Shown here piece by piece: positions 27,001 to 36,436 of a DNA stretch of 64,000 nucleotides. A model generated the notes under the pieces. The model had not been told where the DNA came from. It worked only from the letters and a program-made list of their open reading frames with translations, and ran no database searches. The position numbers and the translations under genes were made by a program. Positions within the stretch are counted from its first letter, which is position 1, and each line of letters begins with the position of its first letter. The stretch comes from an uncultured Mobiluncus sp. (GTDB lineage Bacteria; Actinomycetota; Actinomycetes; Actinomycetales; Actinomycetaceae): positions 62,001-126,000 of the forward strand of contig NZ_CABTWO010000003.1 of assembly GCF_902488535.1 (NCBI RefSeq), read 5' to 3'.

Positions 27001-30000
27001 GGCGGCATCGGCGCGAAGCGGCAGACCGCTGGAATCCACCAGGTCAGCGCCGGGAATCTTGAATAGCGGCTGGTTGAGGTCAATCTTGCAGTTCCAGCCC
27101 ACCGGCACGGTCAGCGGGGCGGGCAGCTGCCAGCCCTCCGCATTCACCGTGAAGTCGCCGGCAATCTTGTATTCGTCCGACTCGTTGGTGCAATCCAGTT
27201 CGGCGCGAACCTTGTAGTCACTCGTGGTGGCTCCGGTATCGGTCTGGTGAGTGAACAGGGGAGTCTTCCACTCCGCAGGCACCGCAATCGTGGCAGACTG
27301 CAGGGCATCGGCGGAAGTTTTAACTTCTGTGGTCGTCGAGAGCATCAGATTGGTGTAGGCCACCGAGTAGTTGTTAACAACGTTGATACTCAAGGTGCTT
27401 TGCGTTCCTGGCGAGGTGAAGTGCAGGACGGGGTTCCCTGGGTCGCTGGAACTCTGGCTAGCCGATTGACCGATAGACGGTGTCATAGTGGTGTTGCGTG
27501 CCAGCTTAGCGTTGTCGTTGGTGACCTGGGTCAGCGTGCATTGCCTGTTGGCAGGTATTTGGGTCGCATTGCTGATTTCCGCATTGCCGCGCTCGCGTTT
27601 TAGCGTGACTGAATATTGCTGCCCTGTTCCGCAATCAATTTGGTACTGATAGCTGCCGGGCAGCAGTGTCTTGAGGGAGGCATAGGGCAGGGTATCTCCG
27701 GATTCGGTGTGCAGAGTGATAGCGCCTGCGGTCTGCAGCTTGTAACGGGTCGTAATCTTTGCGACAGTCCCGCCCAAAGTCACGGAGGTACTGGCGGCAT
27801 CTACCGTGGTGGTGGGGATGACCCGATAGGCTTCCGGATAGAGCAGGTCTCCGGGATTATTCGGATCTTCCTTGGTCGCCAGTGCCTCTAATCCTTGCAC
27901 CTCGGTGGTAAAGGTACAGGTTGTGCCTATCGGCAGAACTCCCAGATTGACTGTGCTGTCGCCGTCGATATTCCTTTCGATTACCTCAGGCTCGGCAACT
28001 TCCGGTTTCGTGCAGGTAGCAGTGACTTTCTTTGTCAGTGCCAGCAGCTCATTTTTCAATTTCTGATTCGTCGGCGTGGAATCGAAAGCGGGATCGAAAT
28101 CAGACGTGTGCCGCACCTGTTTAGCGGTGGTCTTGTAGTTCACCTCGGTATTAGTCGTCACGGGCAGGGGACTGCTGGTGTCGGTAATGGGACCGAAAGT
28201 CTTGTCCGGCGCCAGAGTCATCGTCACGTTCGGAGGTATCCCCGAGGGCAAAGACTCGCTAATAGTGCAGGTGGCAGCGGCTGGGACTGTAATCGTCTTA
28301 GGAATATCTGCCTTCGCAGTAAAACTCAGCGTACCAGAAGATATTGTCGCGCCGTTTTGCTGGCAGCTGAGGGTCTCGGTAAATTCTTGCGCGCGCCCCA
28401 CACTCAAGGCGTTTCCGCTCAGGGTTTTGGTGAAGGTTATTTGCGCATTCTTTCGTACCAGATCCTGTTTGAGCGAAATCGATTTTTGGCCACCGGAATG
28501 AACCCAGAAATAGTTATTGTTGCACTCTTTCTCCGCAGTGCCCTTATCTTTCCAATCTCTGGCGCACACGTCGGAGGAGTAGCTGTCGGTGATGTTAAAG
28601 CCCGGTACGCTCCACGGATCAGTCTTTGCCGTTCCCGGTGCGCCTTTCGGAGGTAGGGAAGTAAACAGGCAGTGCGTGCCGACCGGCCAGGTCGGAATGG
28701 TCTTGCCGTTAGAATCCAGAATCGGCTGATGGGTATTGGGGTCTCGCTTAATACCGAGTTCATAGAACTCGGTCCCGCCGGTGGGCACATCCACCGCACC
28801 GAGTTCCACATACCCCGGCATCGCGGCAGCACCGGATTCGGGGATTTCCGGCGGACGGGTCGGATCTCCCATATAGCGGCAGTTGTAGTAAACCGGCACG
28901 AAATCGGGCTTATTAATCGTTGAATAGGCGGGATCATCCTGGGAATTGGTGAAGTTCACCTGCACTTTCACGGAGGCTTTCTTCGAAGTGAAAGTGGTCA
29001 GCGTTTCCAAGATAGATTTATCCGTGGGGTCTGCTGAGGCAGGTTTCGTCAGTTGTTCCCCGGACGCCTTAAACCCGTAATCGTAATCTGTGGCGGGCGG
29101 TGCGGTTTCAGTAGTTTTGACCTCAAAGTATTGGGATTGTTCCAGTGTGTCGTCCACGGTCATCAGGTTGTCCCAGTCATCTTTCGTCCACTTATCGGTG
29201 CATCCCGCAGACTGATCCCTGCCGTAGCAGCGGTGCGGATACTTCACGGAACTGTTTACCTGGCATGTGGCGCCGACCGGCATACGTTTCACTTTATCTA
29301 TTCCGGGAGTGCCGATAGGCATATCCGGGAAACTGTATTCAGTGTTCAGCGTGACGTCTGGATCTCCGGGATTCTGCTTGGCAAGAACTAGCTCCTTCGA
29401 ACCCTGGGTAAACGCTGCATTCGGATCTTCTATAGCGTAGGGATCGCGACAGCTCCAATCTATGTTGAACTTGGATTTCAGCACGTCGAAGCGGATTTGC
29501 TCGTTGCCGACTTTCACCGATTTTCGCAGCACGGATTCTTGCATGGGACGGTGATAGAACCCGCACTTAATATAGGTGTAGGTATCAAGTTTCGTTTTTT
29601 CAATCTCAATCCCGCCCCGATTGGTTGAGTCGGTGCCGGGGGCGAAGGTCGTTGGTGTGAAAGCCGTGGGATATTTTTGTCTTGAGAATCCCACGCAGCG
29701 GGCGTTCGCTTCCTTAGGCAATTTTGCCTTCGAATATTTCCCATCTCTGAGCCGCAATCGCGTCAGGGCATACTTATCCTTATCCGGTCGGGGCACAATC
29801 CGTAGGTTGTTTACCCCTTCGGTGCGTTTCTCAATAATGCCATCCGTGCCGGTGCTCAGTACCTTAGTCAAGCCGTTGGCAGTCACCCCAAACTTAGTGT
29901 CTGCAATCGGGTTGAGGTACACCAGGTTTTCATCCACTGCGTCGGCAGTAATTTCCACGCCCGGATCCATAAATAGATAGTTTTCAACCGTGTCGGCGAA

Positions 30001-31080
30001 CTTCCCATCCCGCACGTGGTTACATTTTTGCCCATCCAGATAAGCGGGGACAGTCTCTTGTGAGGGATCCAGAGCGTTGCACGCGTCCTTAACCTTTTTC
30101 CGCTGTGAATCATTATATTGGGGGTAAGTGTCAGGATCTTCGTAGTGGTAGAAATCGTCAGTGTAACCACCGTAATCATGTTTCAATGTAGTAACAGACC
30201 CACCGGTTTTATCTGCCAGCTCTTTCAGAAACCCTCGTTTCCACGGGCCGTTATAGTACCCCGGCCCCATCCCCATCAGGCGCAGATGAGCACCCTTATC
30301 ATGGATTTTCAGAGCCATGTCCAGGGCATCTCTACGGCCCCGTACAGGACTCCAGATGTCATTTTCGCCATAGAATGCCGGGTTTGCCACCGTGAAAAGA
30401 ATAACGTTGTTATATAACGGCTGGTCAGCTGGTTCATGGTAGCGGGCTTGAAATTCATTTTCGTAATCCACCATGTCGTCATAGACCTGTTTCAGACCCC
30501 ACCAAATATTCGAGCCATCCCCGCATGTCGGCCTTTCACCATTACCGTCTGTGGCATCCAAAGTGCCCAGTTTGGTCATAACTTTGGCGTAGCCCTCATG
30601 GTTTTCCAGTGAGGTTGCTTTCAGATTAGGGGTGTTGTTATGGGCTTGCTTGCCTTCTTTGGCGCGATGGAAAGTATAGACCCCGACCGAAACCGGAGCA
30701 CCGCGCAGGTGTTCAAGCATATCCATAATCTTGTTAGCTTGGTCATAGTTGCGGTCCTCATAGTCGCTTTGCCAGTGTTTGTATTTCCCACCCATGGTCT
30801 CCCAGGTGTAACCGGCTTCGAAATCAAACACCAGAGCTACCCGGTTATTTGTTAGCTTGGCGCGATGATAGGTGTCAGAGGTGCGGGGGAAATTTTCCGT
30901 CCAAGGATCGTTGGTGGCGTGTCCGATCGGGCCGTGGTTCCGAGGCACGTGCTGCCCAGTAGTCGAGGCGTCGGCCGTGGCGGGTCGGACCAGCAGCGTA
31001 ACCAGCTGCACCGTGCCCACGACCAGGGCAAGCGCGGCGACAATAGCCAGCGCTTTCTGTATTATTACTCGGTTTATCAT
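24010..31080 (-). CDS. giant pilus tip adhesin with VWA-like domain and LPKTG anchor
   Basis: A 2356-residue surface protein and first gene of the pilus operon. The ATG at 31080 follows a GGTGGGG box; a GTG three codons earlier is less likely. A signal/TM segment spans about 8-32. Residues about 78-300 resemble a von Willebrand A domain (VALVFDFEAG, VILFTVANP), but the MIDAS acidic and Ser residues are not in place. About 1,800 residues of repeated beta domains with regularly spaced cysteines follow, resembling DUF5979-type repeats. A Cna-B-like domain (FKIYPLQANGKPDL, GGYALEETKSG) precedes LPKTG, a hydrophobic helix and a basic tail. It probably binds host tissue at the pilus tip. Confidence 0.85.
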   Translation of the reverse strand: MINRVIIQKALAIVAALALVVGTVQLVTLLVRPATADASTTGQHVPRNHGPIGHATNDPWTENFPRTSDTYHRAKLTNNRVALVFDFEAGYTWETMGGKYKHWQSDYEDRNYDQANKIMDMLEHLRGAPVSVGVYTFHRAKEGKQAHNNTPNLKATSLENHEGYAKVMTKLGTLDATDGNGERPTCGDGSNIWWGLKQVYDDMVDYENEFQARYHEPADQPLYNNVILFTVANPAFYGENDIWSPVRGRRDALDMALKIHDKGAHLRLMGMGPGYYNGPWKRGFLKELADKTGGSVTTLKHDYGGYTDDFYHYEDPDTYPQYNDSQRKKVKDACNALDPSQETVPAYLDGQKCNHVRDGKFADTVENYLFMDPGVEITADAVDENLVYLNPIADTKFGVTANGLTKVLSTGTDGIIEKRTEGVNNLRIVPRPDKDKYALTRLRLRDGKYSKAKLPKEANARCVGFSRQKYPTAFTPTTFAPGTDSTNRGGIEIEKTKLDTYTYIKCGFYHRPMQESVLRKSVKVGNEQIRFDVLKSKFNIDWSCRDPYAIEDPNAAFTQGSKELVLAKQNPGDPDVTLNTEYSFPDMPIGTPGIDKVKRMPVGATCQVNSSVKYPHRCYGRDQSAGCTDKWTKDDWDNLMTVDDTLEQSQYFEVKTTETAPPATDYDYGFKASGEQLTKPASADPTDKSILETLTTFTSKKASVKVQVNFTNSQDDPAYSTINKPDFVPVYYNCRYMGDPTRPPEIPESGAAAMPGYVELGAVDVPTGGTEFYELGIKRDPNTHQPILDSNGKTIPTWPVGTHCLFTSLPPKGAPGTAKTDPWSVPGFNITDSYSSDVCARDWKDKGTAEKECNNNYFWVHSGGQKSISLKQDLVRKNAQITFTKTLSGNALSVGRAQEFTETLSCQQNGATISSGTLSFTAKADIPKTITVPAAATCTISESLPSGIPPNVTMTLAPDKTFGPITDTSSPLPVTTNTEVNYKTTAKQVRHTSDFDPAFDSTPTNQKLKNELLALTKKVTATCTKPEVAEPEVIERNIDGDSTVNLGVLPIGTTCTFTTEVQGLEALATKEDPNNPGDLLYPEAYRVIPTTTVDAASTSVTLGGTVAKITTRYKLQTAGAITLHTESGDTLPYASLKTLLPGSYQYQIDCGTGQQYSVTLKRERGNAEISNATQIPANRQCTLTQVTNDNAKLARNTTMTPSIGQSASQSSSDPGNPVLHFTSPGTQSTLSINVVNNYSVAYTNLMLSTTTEVKTSADALQSATIAVPAEWKTPLFTHQTDTGATTSDYKVRAELDCTNESDEYKIAGDFTVNAEGWQLPAPLTVPVGWNCKIDLNQPLFKIPGADLVDSSGLPLRADAASGANFTWDAVGGEGTENSQNGLTGKVVTRAGSAADANSLTLHIPYRMQLGSFNLKKKVGGEGVSMIPGDHQFKVDYSCTLNGVPIPIPDARTIVEKQKVIDTFGKDLSDRLGSLDNKRSIEMGRFQQGEWHPIDALPAGAVCAVSEDSAVAERPHSKWDNYWELTPGFRSREPIVSNCETLGTELCSYRDPGSKTVALVKLPRDGGTKDNIYRSDKDNPSGSTNPIVPQTLPENFAGTMVPWNNYTFEKTRVKVNLTVNGNGKRLGAGKEVSLRLYCKPPALVANEVTIEGNGGNAAAIYNTTLKLTPSTSDPYTATGISDVFVPVDYNCVIAQTRPETYDASVDYVLHNIPADTSTILTADIPPTDPNPLQTLKNQLAKYDGTHDLFGTVDVNGGTVGEVTYDADGNLLPTQEESILKGFRVHPDYVVPQGEEQKYTTFDLTNTYNRPEANLWVNAKLDTEASEYEENVGSRLTIPGYTINYTCTDAVLREPAQPPATEGTPVTYTGTVDVDSSGTPVKIRRSSDDILPATATCSFEIVNAGADPIGAYPTLRHRLSAELSETTDPGGEQVRTQGFKPQFMGTLYPCPTPAEPNKQCPTQKSHLSQYKNANEVVFDAAGKNRSTLTFTNAYLVQKADVSVVAYPEGSRAKALLAKDTTQYPYNYTCSYPQLPGYSSTGSGTLRYEKITVDESVTPPVTTSTWQDAKAAQLARAIVPVGSTCAVVPQSPTPDLSGLEAQNLKHITAFMTPPLNQLLDPITKLPRSEPAFTDVLDTQNGTVKWPAASRAQIPAAGFTVKPGDDPYVVMHAIYQNKVNVQVRKVDKEFQTAINTGAEFKIYPLQANGKPDLTNPIDVTPQKNQNGNDIPGVFAAALEPGGYALEETKSGMGEMLPTYWDFTVSPKNHLDGNQKFDPYTDFGDDLEVKLANYVSHTGMVAVNPPLTDTQPWSIDVAEVSSGYLPKTGGARLWIEIIGLMTLAGGLALAYRRKTLLKENH

Positions 31081-31463
31081 TGTCCCCACCCTGATTTACC
31101 GTCGTTGTGTTTCTTCCTGTGTTCGTTCCTGAAGAGCCTTTGTTTGCTTTTATATTCGCTACTCTCATCGGGCTATTGACTTGCAGTTTTAGATTTTTCT
31201 GTGATTTCCCTCAACAATTTGAGGAAATTTTCAGGAAAATGGGACTTTTTGTTATGTTTCCGTGATTATTTCGGGCTAAAACGAGTCCTTGCCGGCTCGG
31301 AATTTCACCGGGACAAAGTGGTGCCCCGGTCTGAGGGCGGATTGGCAGGTTACTACCCTGGTATGAGGTTTAGAGGGCGCGAGCGGGGCCGCAGTTGCTT
31401 ATGCTTACTGAGCAAAGAAAATCACTGAGCTTACGCTAAAACATTTCGACAGGAGGGAATCTA
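31081..31463. promoter_or_regulatory. divergent promoter region, pilus operon / ABC operon
   Basis: This 383-bp gene-free region separates the pilus operon (minus) from the ABC transporter (plus). It holds an inverted repeat CCTCAA-CAAT-TTGAGG at 31209-31224, with partly matching AT-rich flanks, and a TATAAAAG box near 31150 on the minus strand that could serve the tip adhesin gene. No coding region is convincing here. Which operon the hairpin serves is not clear. Confidence 0.45.
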
Positions 31464-32831
31464 TTGTCGTTCGTAGGAAGATCCTGGCGTTACGTCGCCC
31501 GGAAACGAATCAAAACCATCATCATTTTCGCTATATTCCTGGCGATGTCTACGGTGCTGATGTCCGCTAACGCGGTGTCCCGCGCTACTGACGCCACCGC
31601 GGCGGAAATCGACGCGAAAACCGGGCAGGGCTTCGTGCTGGGGAACAATACCCAGTTCAACACCGGCACCCCGCGAGGTGCGGGGAACGTGAAGCCCGCG
31701 GACATCAAAAAGATTGCCGGGCTGGACGGGGTAGAAAACTACGTCGCCCGCCAGAACGTCACCGCGGACCTGGTGGAGGCCAAAGCCCAAAAACTTGACC
31801 GTCAAGACTATGACGAAACGAAAGAAGCCCAGTTCGGCAACGCCGTGAACGTGTGGGGAGTCAACGACACCAAGATGGACAATAACTTCCGCTCCGGGGC
31901 GTTAAAGCTGGTGGCGGGTCGCCACCTGACCGCCCAGGACAAAAATAAATCCATCATCAACGAGGACTTGGCGAAAGCCAATCACCTGACTATCGGCAGC
32001 AAACTGAAACTCAAGGGCAACCCTTATGACGCCGATAACCAAAACCATTCGACTAATGAAGTCACCACCGAAATCGTCGGACTCGTATCCGGGTCGAACG
32101 CGGACCGGGCGGTATCGCGCAACGAGCTGTTCTCTAACACCGTGTTCACCGACTTGGACACGACCCGGACGCTATACAACGTCACGCCCGCGACCGAAAT
32201 CTATCAAGACGCGAACTTCTTTGTGAAAAAGGGCGCCAACTTTGACGACGTGGTGAAAGCCGCCGCTGCCAAAGACATCGACTGGCGCAGCTACCAGCTG
32301 AGCCGCTCGACCCAGTACCTTTCCGGCATCACCGGCGCGATTGACGGGGTTCGCAGCGTCATGAACACCACCACGATTGCGACCTTTGTGCTGGCCGGAG
32401 CCATTTTGGCGCTGGTGTTGTGCCTGTGGCTCAACGAACGCAAGAAAGAGACAGGAACCCTGCTGTCAATGGGGGTGACGAAAGCGAGCATTATGGCGCA
32501 GTACGGCCTGGAGCTGATCTTTACCGCCGTCCCCGCTTTCGTCCTGTCTTACTTCGGGGCGGGAATGCTGGCGCAGGGCATGGGCACTTCCGTGCTGTCC
32601 TCGGTCAATCACCAAGCCGCCCAAGAAATGGCGAAAGCCGGCCAGTTTGGGGCGGATATGGAATCTTCGGCGTCAATGAAGACCTTAGAGAAACTCACTG
32701 TTGACCTGAGCCTGGCCTCTGCTACTCAGGTTGCGGTCATGGTGCTGGTGCTGATTGCGATAGTCGTGGTCATCGCCTCCGTGCCGATGTTGCGCAAGAG
32801 CCCGCGCGCCCTGTTGGTGGATAACAAATGA
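31464..32831 (+). CDS. ABC transporter permease, FtsX/MacB-like
   Basis: A 455-residue permease. It has one N-terminal helix (about 18-38), a large extracytoplasmic MacB-core-like domain (about 40-300) and three C-terminal helices (about 308-330, 350-372 and 420-442), around the family motif ERKKETGTLLSMGVTKASI. The start is TTG with a strong AGGAGGG upstream. It is first in a three-gene operon with a second permease (ATGA overlap) and an ATPase. Such systems are mechanotransmitters or exporters of peptides, lipids or antibiotics; the substrate is unknown. Confidence 0.88.
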   Translation: MSFVGRSWRYVARKRIKTIIIFAIFLAMSTVLMSANAVSRATDATAAEIDAKTGQGFVLGNNTQFNTGTPRGAGNVKPADIKKIAGLDGVENYVARQNVTADLVEAKAQKLDRQDYDETKEAQFGNAVNVWGVNDTKMDNNFRSGALKLVAGRHLTAQDKNKSIINEDLAKANHLTIGSKLKLKGNPYDADNQNHSTNEVTTEIVGLVSGSNADRAVSRNELFSNTVFTDLDTTRTLYNVTPATEIYQDANFFVKKGANFDDVVKAAAAKDIDWRSYQLSRSTQYLSGITGAIDGVRSVMNTTTIATFVLAGAILALVLCLWLNERKKETGTLLSMGVTKASIMAQYGLELIFTAVPAFVLSYFGAGMLAQGMGTSVLSSVNHQAAQEMAKAGQFGADMESSASMKTLEKLTVDLSLASATQVAVMVLVLIAIVVVIASVPMLRKSPRALLVDNK

Positions 32832-34036
32832 ACGGGGTGTGGTCACGATCTTGGCGTTCGGTCGTCCGTCGACCGCGGCGCAGCCTGCTGATGGTGGCGA
32901 TTATCACCTTGGTGTTTACCGCCTTGGTGGCCCAGTCCGGGGTGAAGTCCACCATGTTGAGTGTGCGTGATGCCATTAGTTCCAACGTTTTGGCGGGGTT
33001 CACCGCCACCAGCCAAACCGGTCAGCTCCCCGACCAGACCCGCAAACAACTCGCGGACCTGCCGGGGGTGAAACGCCACGCTTTTGAGGGCGAGGCGGCG
33101 GCGAAACCGGAGAACGCGACACTGGTCAGTGCCGCCGGGGGGATTCAGTTGGATCCCGAGTTCGGCGGGGATTTGCTGGGAATCAAAGGCACCAGCGATT
33201 CGTCGCTGAACCCGGAGTTCTTGGGGAAAATCTATACCCTGGAACAGGGCTCTCACATCGGTAAACCTGGTGTCGAGGCGATGATTCACCGCGACTTTGC
33301 GCGGAAAAATTCCCTGCACCTGGGCGACACCCTGGAACTGCGCCACGAAAACACCGTGGTGCGGCTAAAAATCGGGGGAATTTATTCCGGGAAAGCCGAA
33401 AACCCTACCGGCATGCCCTCGGGGAACTCGGAAAACCAGGTGTTCACAAACCTTGACGCCCTGCAAAAGCTCGGCGGTCAGGTCAGCACGGCCCGGTACT
33501 TCACCGAACGGGCCGACCAGCTGCCGAAAGTCCTGAAAGCGGCCCAGGCCACGGCCCCGAAGCTGAGTCTGGAAAACAACTCGGCGCAGTTCGCCGATGT
33601 CCTCCAAGCCATTTCCGGGGTCGACCAGATGCTGGGAATGCTGCTGTGGGGATTTTGCCTAGCCGGAGCCTTGGTTTTGGCGCTGGTCGCGACATTCTGG
33701 GTGCGCTCGCGACTGCCCGAGATTGGTATCTTGCTGTCCCTGGGCAAGACGAAACTGGAAGTCGGGCTGCAGTTCCTCCTGGAGGCGGTCATGTTCGGGG
33801 CCATCGGTGCCGTGCTGGCAGTCATTCTGGGACGGCTGCTGTCAAACAGTTTGGGTCAGCTGGTGCTGGCCAAAGCCGGAAATGAGACGTTAGCGGCGCT
33901 AACACCCGCCAACGGAATCGCGGGGAATGCGATGTCCCTGGGACTGGGTTTCCTGGTCATCATCATCGCGCTGGGGCTGGCGCTGTTCCCCATCATGCGT
34001 CAAACCCCGAAAACTATTCTTTCCAAGCTGAGTTAA
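32828..34036 (+). CDS. ABC transporter permease, FtsX/MacB-like
   Basis: A 402-residue second permease with the same fold. It has an N-terminal helix (about 15-35), a periplasm-facing domain (about 45-260) and three helices near the C-terminus, with SRLPEIGILLSLGKTKLEV as the coupling segment. Its ATG overlaps the upstream stop by four bases, so expression is coupled and a heterodimer with the first permease is likely. The ATPase gene follows nine bases later. Confidence 0.88.
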   Translation: MNGVWSRSWRSVVRRPRRSLLMVAIITLVFTALVAQSGVKSTMLSVRDAISSNVLAGFTATSQTGQLPDQTRKQLADLPGVKRHAFEGEAAAKPENATLVSAAGGIQLDPEFGGDLLGIKGTSDSSLNPEFLGKIYTLEQGSHIGKPGVEAMIHRDFARKNSLHLGDTLELRHENTVVRLKIGGIYSGKAENPTGMPSGNSENQVFTNLDALQKLGGQVSTARYFTERADQLPKVLKAAQATAPKLSLENNSAQFADVLQAISGVDQMLGMLLWGFCLAGALVLALVATFWVRSRLPEIGILLSLGKTKLEVGLQFLLEAVMFGAIGAVLAVILGRLLSNSLGQLVLAKAGNETLAALTPANGIAGNAMSLGLGFLVIIIALGLALFPIMRQTPKTILSKLS

Positions 34037-34045
34037 GGAGAAAAA

Positions 34046-34678
34046 ATGAGCATTTTACAGTTGGATCAAATCGATTACACCTACAAAGGGGCGGGGGCGA
34101 AAGTCCTGGATAACGTCAACTATGAGTTCGAGAAGGGCAAGTTCTATGCCATTCTGGGAGCCTCCGGGGCCGGCAAATCCACGATGTTGAGTTTGCTGGC
34201 CGGACTCGACGCCCCGACCGCGGGCACGGTCCGTTTCGACGGCGAGGACATCGCGAAAAAGGGCTATTCCTACCATCGCAAGCACCAGATTTCCCTGGTG
34301 TTCCAAAACTACAACCTCATCGACTACCTGACCCCGCTAGAGAACCTGCGCCTGGTCAACTCGAAAGCCAGCACGGAGATGTTGGAAAAGCTGGGGTTGG
34401 ACGCGAAAGAGGCGAAACGCAACGTCCTGCTGCTTTCCGGCGGTCAGCAACAGCGGGTCGCCATCGGGCGCGCCCTGGTGTCACAAGCGCCAGTCATTTT
34501 GGCTGATGAACCGACCGGCAACCTGGACGAGACGACCGCCGCGGGAGTGACCGAGATTCTGCAGAAGGCCGCTCACGAGGAAGGTAAGTGCGTCATCGTG
34601 GTGACTCACTCGAAAGAGCTGGCCCGCAACGCCGACGTGACCCTGCGGCTGCAGCGGCGCAAACTGGTGGAGCTGTAA
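34046..34678 (+). CDS. ABC transporter ATP-binding protein, MacB/LolD type
   Basis: A 210-residue ATPase of usual length. It shows Walker A GASGAGKST, Q-loop LVFQNYNLIDYLTPLEN, signature LSGGQQQRVAIGRAL, Walker B VILADEPTGNLD and the H-loop VVTHSKELA. It powers the two permeases encoded upstream. The ATG has AAGGAGAAAAA before it. The operon ends in a strong hairpin shared with the convergent NSS transporter gene. Confidence 0.94.
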   Translation: MSILQLDQIDYTYKGAGAKVLDNVNYEFEKGKFYAILGASGAGKSTMLSLLAGLDAPTAGTVRFDGEDIAKKGYSYHRKHQISLVFQNYNLIDYLTPLENLRLVNSKASTEMLEKLGLDAKEAKRNVLLLSGGQQQRVAIGRALVSQAPVILADEPTGNLDETTAAGVTEILQKAAHEEGKCVIVVTHSKELARNADVTLRLQRRKLVEL

Positions 34679-34685
34679 AAAGTTC

Positions 34686-34716
34686 TTGCCTCCGGTGAGT
34701 GACTCGCCGGAGGCAA
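34686..34716. terminator. bidirectional terminator hairpin
   Basis: A perfect 10-bp stem TTGCCTCCGG/CCGGAGGCAA with an 11-base loop lies between the convergent ABC ATPase and NSS transporter genes, flanked by A-rich and T-rich bases on both sides. Confidence 0.85.
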
Positions 34717-34724
34717 AACTATAT

Positions 34725-36113
34725 TTAGAAACTGATGACGCCAAACGTTTTCAACACGCTGGTGATAAAGATGGCCACCAACAGAATGGGAGCGATGTAT
34801 TTAATCATCACGCTCCACAACTGGGCGCCTTTGAACTCACCAGACAGACGCACCTCGTCAATGAGGACTTTGGGCTGGCGTATCCAGCCAAAGAACAGGC
34901 ACATCAGCAATCCGCCCAGAGGCATCATCACCGAGCTGGTCAGGAAGTCCAGGAGGTCCAGAATGGTCGAACCGGCCCCGAGCGGCTGGATGAACGACAG
35001 GGAGCTGTAGCCCAAGGTCACGATGATTCCCGTGACGCTCAGCACGATGACGGTGACCAACAGCGCCTGGCGCCGTTTCCATTCCAAGGTGTCTTGCAAG
35101 ATGGACACGCAGGCCTCCACCAGGGAAATCATGCTGGTCAGGGCCGCGAACATGACCAGCAGGAAAAACACGAAACCGATGACGGTGGCGATGCCACCAA
35201 ACTTTTCAAACACCTTGGGAATGACCAAGAACATCAGGGACGGCCCCGAATTCTTGGCCACCTCGTCAGCGGAACCCAAGGTCGCGAACGTGGCGGGGAT
35301 AATCATCAGCCCCGCCAACAGGCTGATTCCCAGCGTGGTAGCGGTCGTTTGGAAAGCCGAGGACGTAATCGAGACGTCCTTTTTCATGTAGGACCCGTAA
35401 GTGACCATCGTCGCCGCGGCCAGCGACAGACCAAAGAACGTCTGACCCAGGGCGGCGATGAGCAACTCTAGTGAAAACTTGGAAAAATCGGGGACCACAA
35501 AGTATTTCAGCCCCTCCAGCGCGCCGGGCTGGGTCAAAGTAAAGATACCAATCAACAGCGAAACCAGGATCAACGCCGGCATCATAATCAGGTTGGCTCG
35601 TTCCACCCCGCCGTTGACCCCCAGAGCCACGATGATGAACGTAATGGCTCCGAACAGCAACATGAACGCCACGGACTGGGGAGCGTCAGAGATGAACGCC
35701 CCGAAGTTTTCGCCCCCGTCAGCCAGCTCTTTCGTCATGCCGGCGGCGTAGGCGAACATATAGCGGGTCACCCAGCCGCCGACCACGCCGTAAAACGAGG
35801 CGATGACGAAAGGAACCGCGGCGATAAACAAGCCGATGAACCGATACTTTTTGCCGAAAGACGTGAACGCCACGATGATGGATTCACCCGTTTTCCGCCC
35901 TAGTGAAATTTCCAAAACCAGCAGCGATACGCCCAGGGTCAGCATAAAGATAAAGAACACGAAGATAAACGTGCCCCCGCCGTAGTGCGCCGCCAGGTAC
36001 GGGAAACGCCAGATCGTGCCCAGTCCGACCGCCGAACCGGCTGCCGCGAGGACGAAACCTAGTTTTCCTGACCACGAAGCTCTTTGCTCGGGGACCACAC
36101 TGACATCAACCAA
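34725..36113 (-). CDS. neurotransmitter:sodium symporter (NSS) family transporter
   Basis: A 462-residue Na+-coupled symporter of the bacterial SLC6/LeuT-like family, probably for amino acids. The TM1 signature GSAVGLGTIWRFPYLAAHYGGG is intact and about 11-12 helices can be counted. I chose the TTG at 36113 because AAGGAAG lies six bases upstream and the conserved family start (RASWSGKLGFVLAAAGSA) comes nine codons later; an in-frame ATG 38 codons upstream gives a basic tail unlike the family. It is a single-gene unit sharing its terminator with the ABC operon. Confidence 0.9.
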   Translation of the reverse strand: MVDVSVVPEQRASWSGKLGFVLAAAGSAVGLGTIWRFPYLAAHYGGGTFIFVFFIFMLTLGVSLLVLEISLGRKTGESIIVAFTSFGKKYRFIGLFIAAVPFVIASFYGVVGGWVTRYMFAYAAGMTKELADGGENFGAFISDAPQSVAFMLLFGAITFIIVALGVNGGVERANLIMMPALILVSLLIGIFTLTQPGALEGLKYFVVPDFSKFSLELLIAALGQTFFGLSLAAATMVTYGSYMKKDVSITSSAFQTTATTLGISLLAGLMIIPATFATLGSADEVAKNSGPSLMFLVIPKVFEKFGGIATVIGFVFFLLVMFAALTSMISLVEACVSILQDTLEWKRRQALLVTVIVLSVTGIIVTLGYSSLSFIQPLGAGSTILDLLDFLTSSVMMPLGGLLMCLFFGWIRQPKVLIDEVRLSGEFKGAQLWSVMIKYIAPILLVAIFITSVLKTFGVISF

Positions 36114-36436
36114 AATAATCTTCCTTTTTGTTCTCTCGGTTTTCGGAGGGGACAGTCGGCGCCGTTTCGGGTCACGAAACCGGCCCGGAGCTATCTCCGC
36201 AGAAAATCTTACATTCCAAACCCGCAAAGACCGTATTTTGGGTTTGGTCGGGGTGTGGTGGGGATTTGCTCGAAGGGCGATGGGGGGTTTGGCCGGGAGG
36301 CGGCACTATGGTCGCGGCGCCACTGGGCGCACCAGCCCGGTGGGTGGCGTGTCACGTATTGATACGCCAACTTGCAGGGAATATGCCCGATTTGTAGGAT
36401 AATCGAAAAATTGTTATCTGAAAGTTAGGTAAATCA
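36114..36436. promoter_or_regulatory. divergent promoter region, NSS transporter / ddh
   Basis: No gene is seen. For ddh there is TTGCAG (36372-36377), 17 bp, then TAGGAT (36395-36400), a fair sigma-70-type promoter. An inverted repeat GGCGTGTCA...TGATACGCC (36346-36368, one mismatch) sits just upstream and could be an operator. A second perfect inverted repeat, CCAAACCC...GGGTTTGG (36216-36247), lies on the transporter side and could form a hairpin in its leader. Confidence 0.5.
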
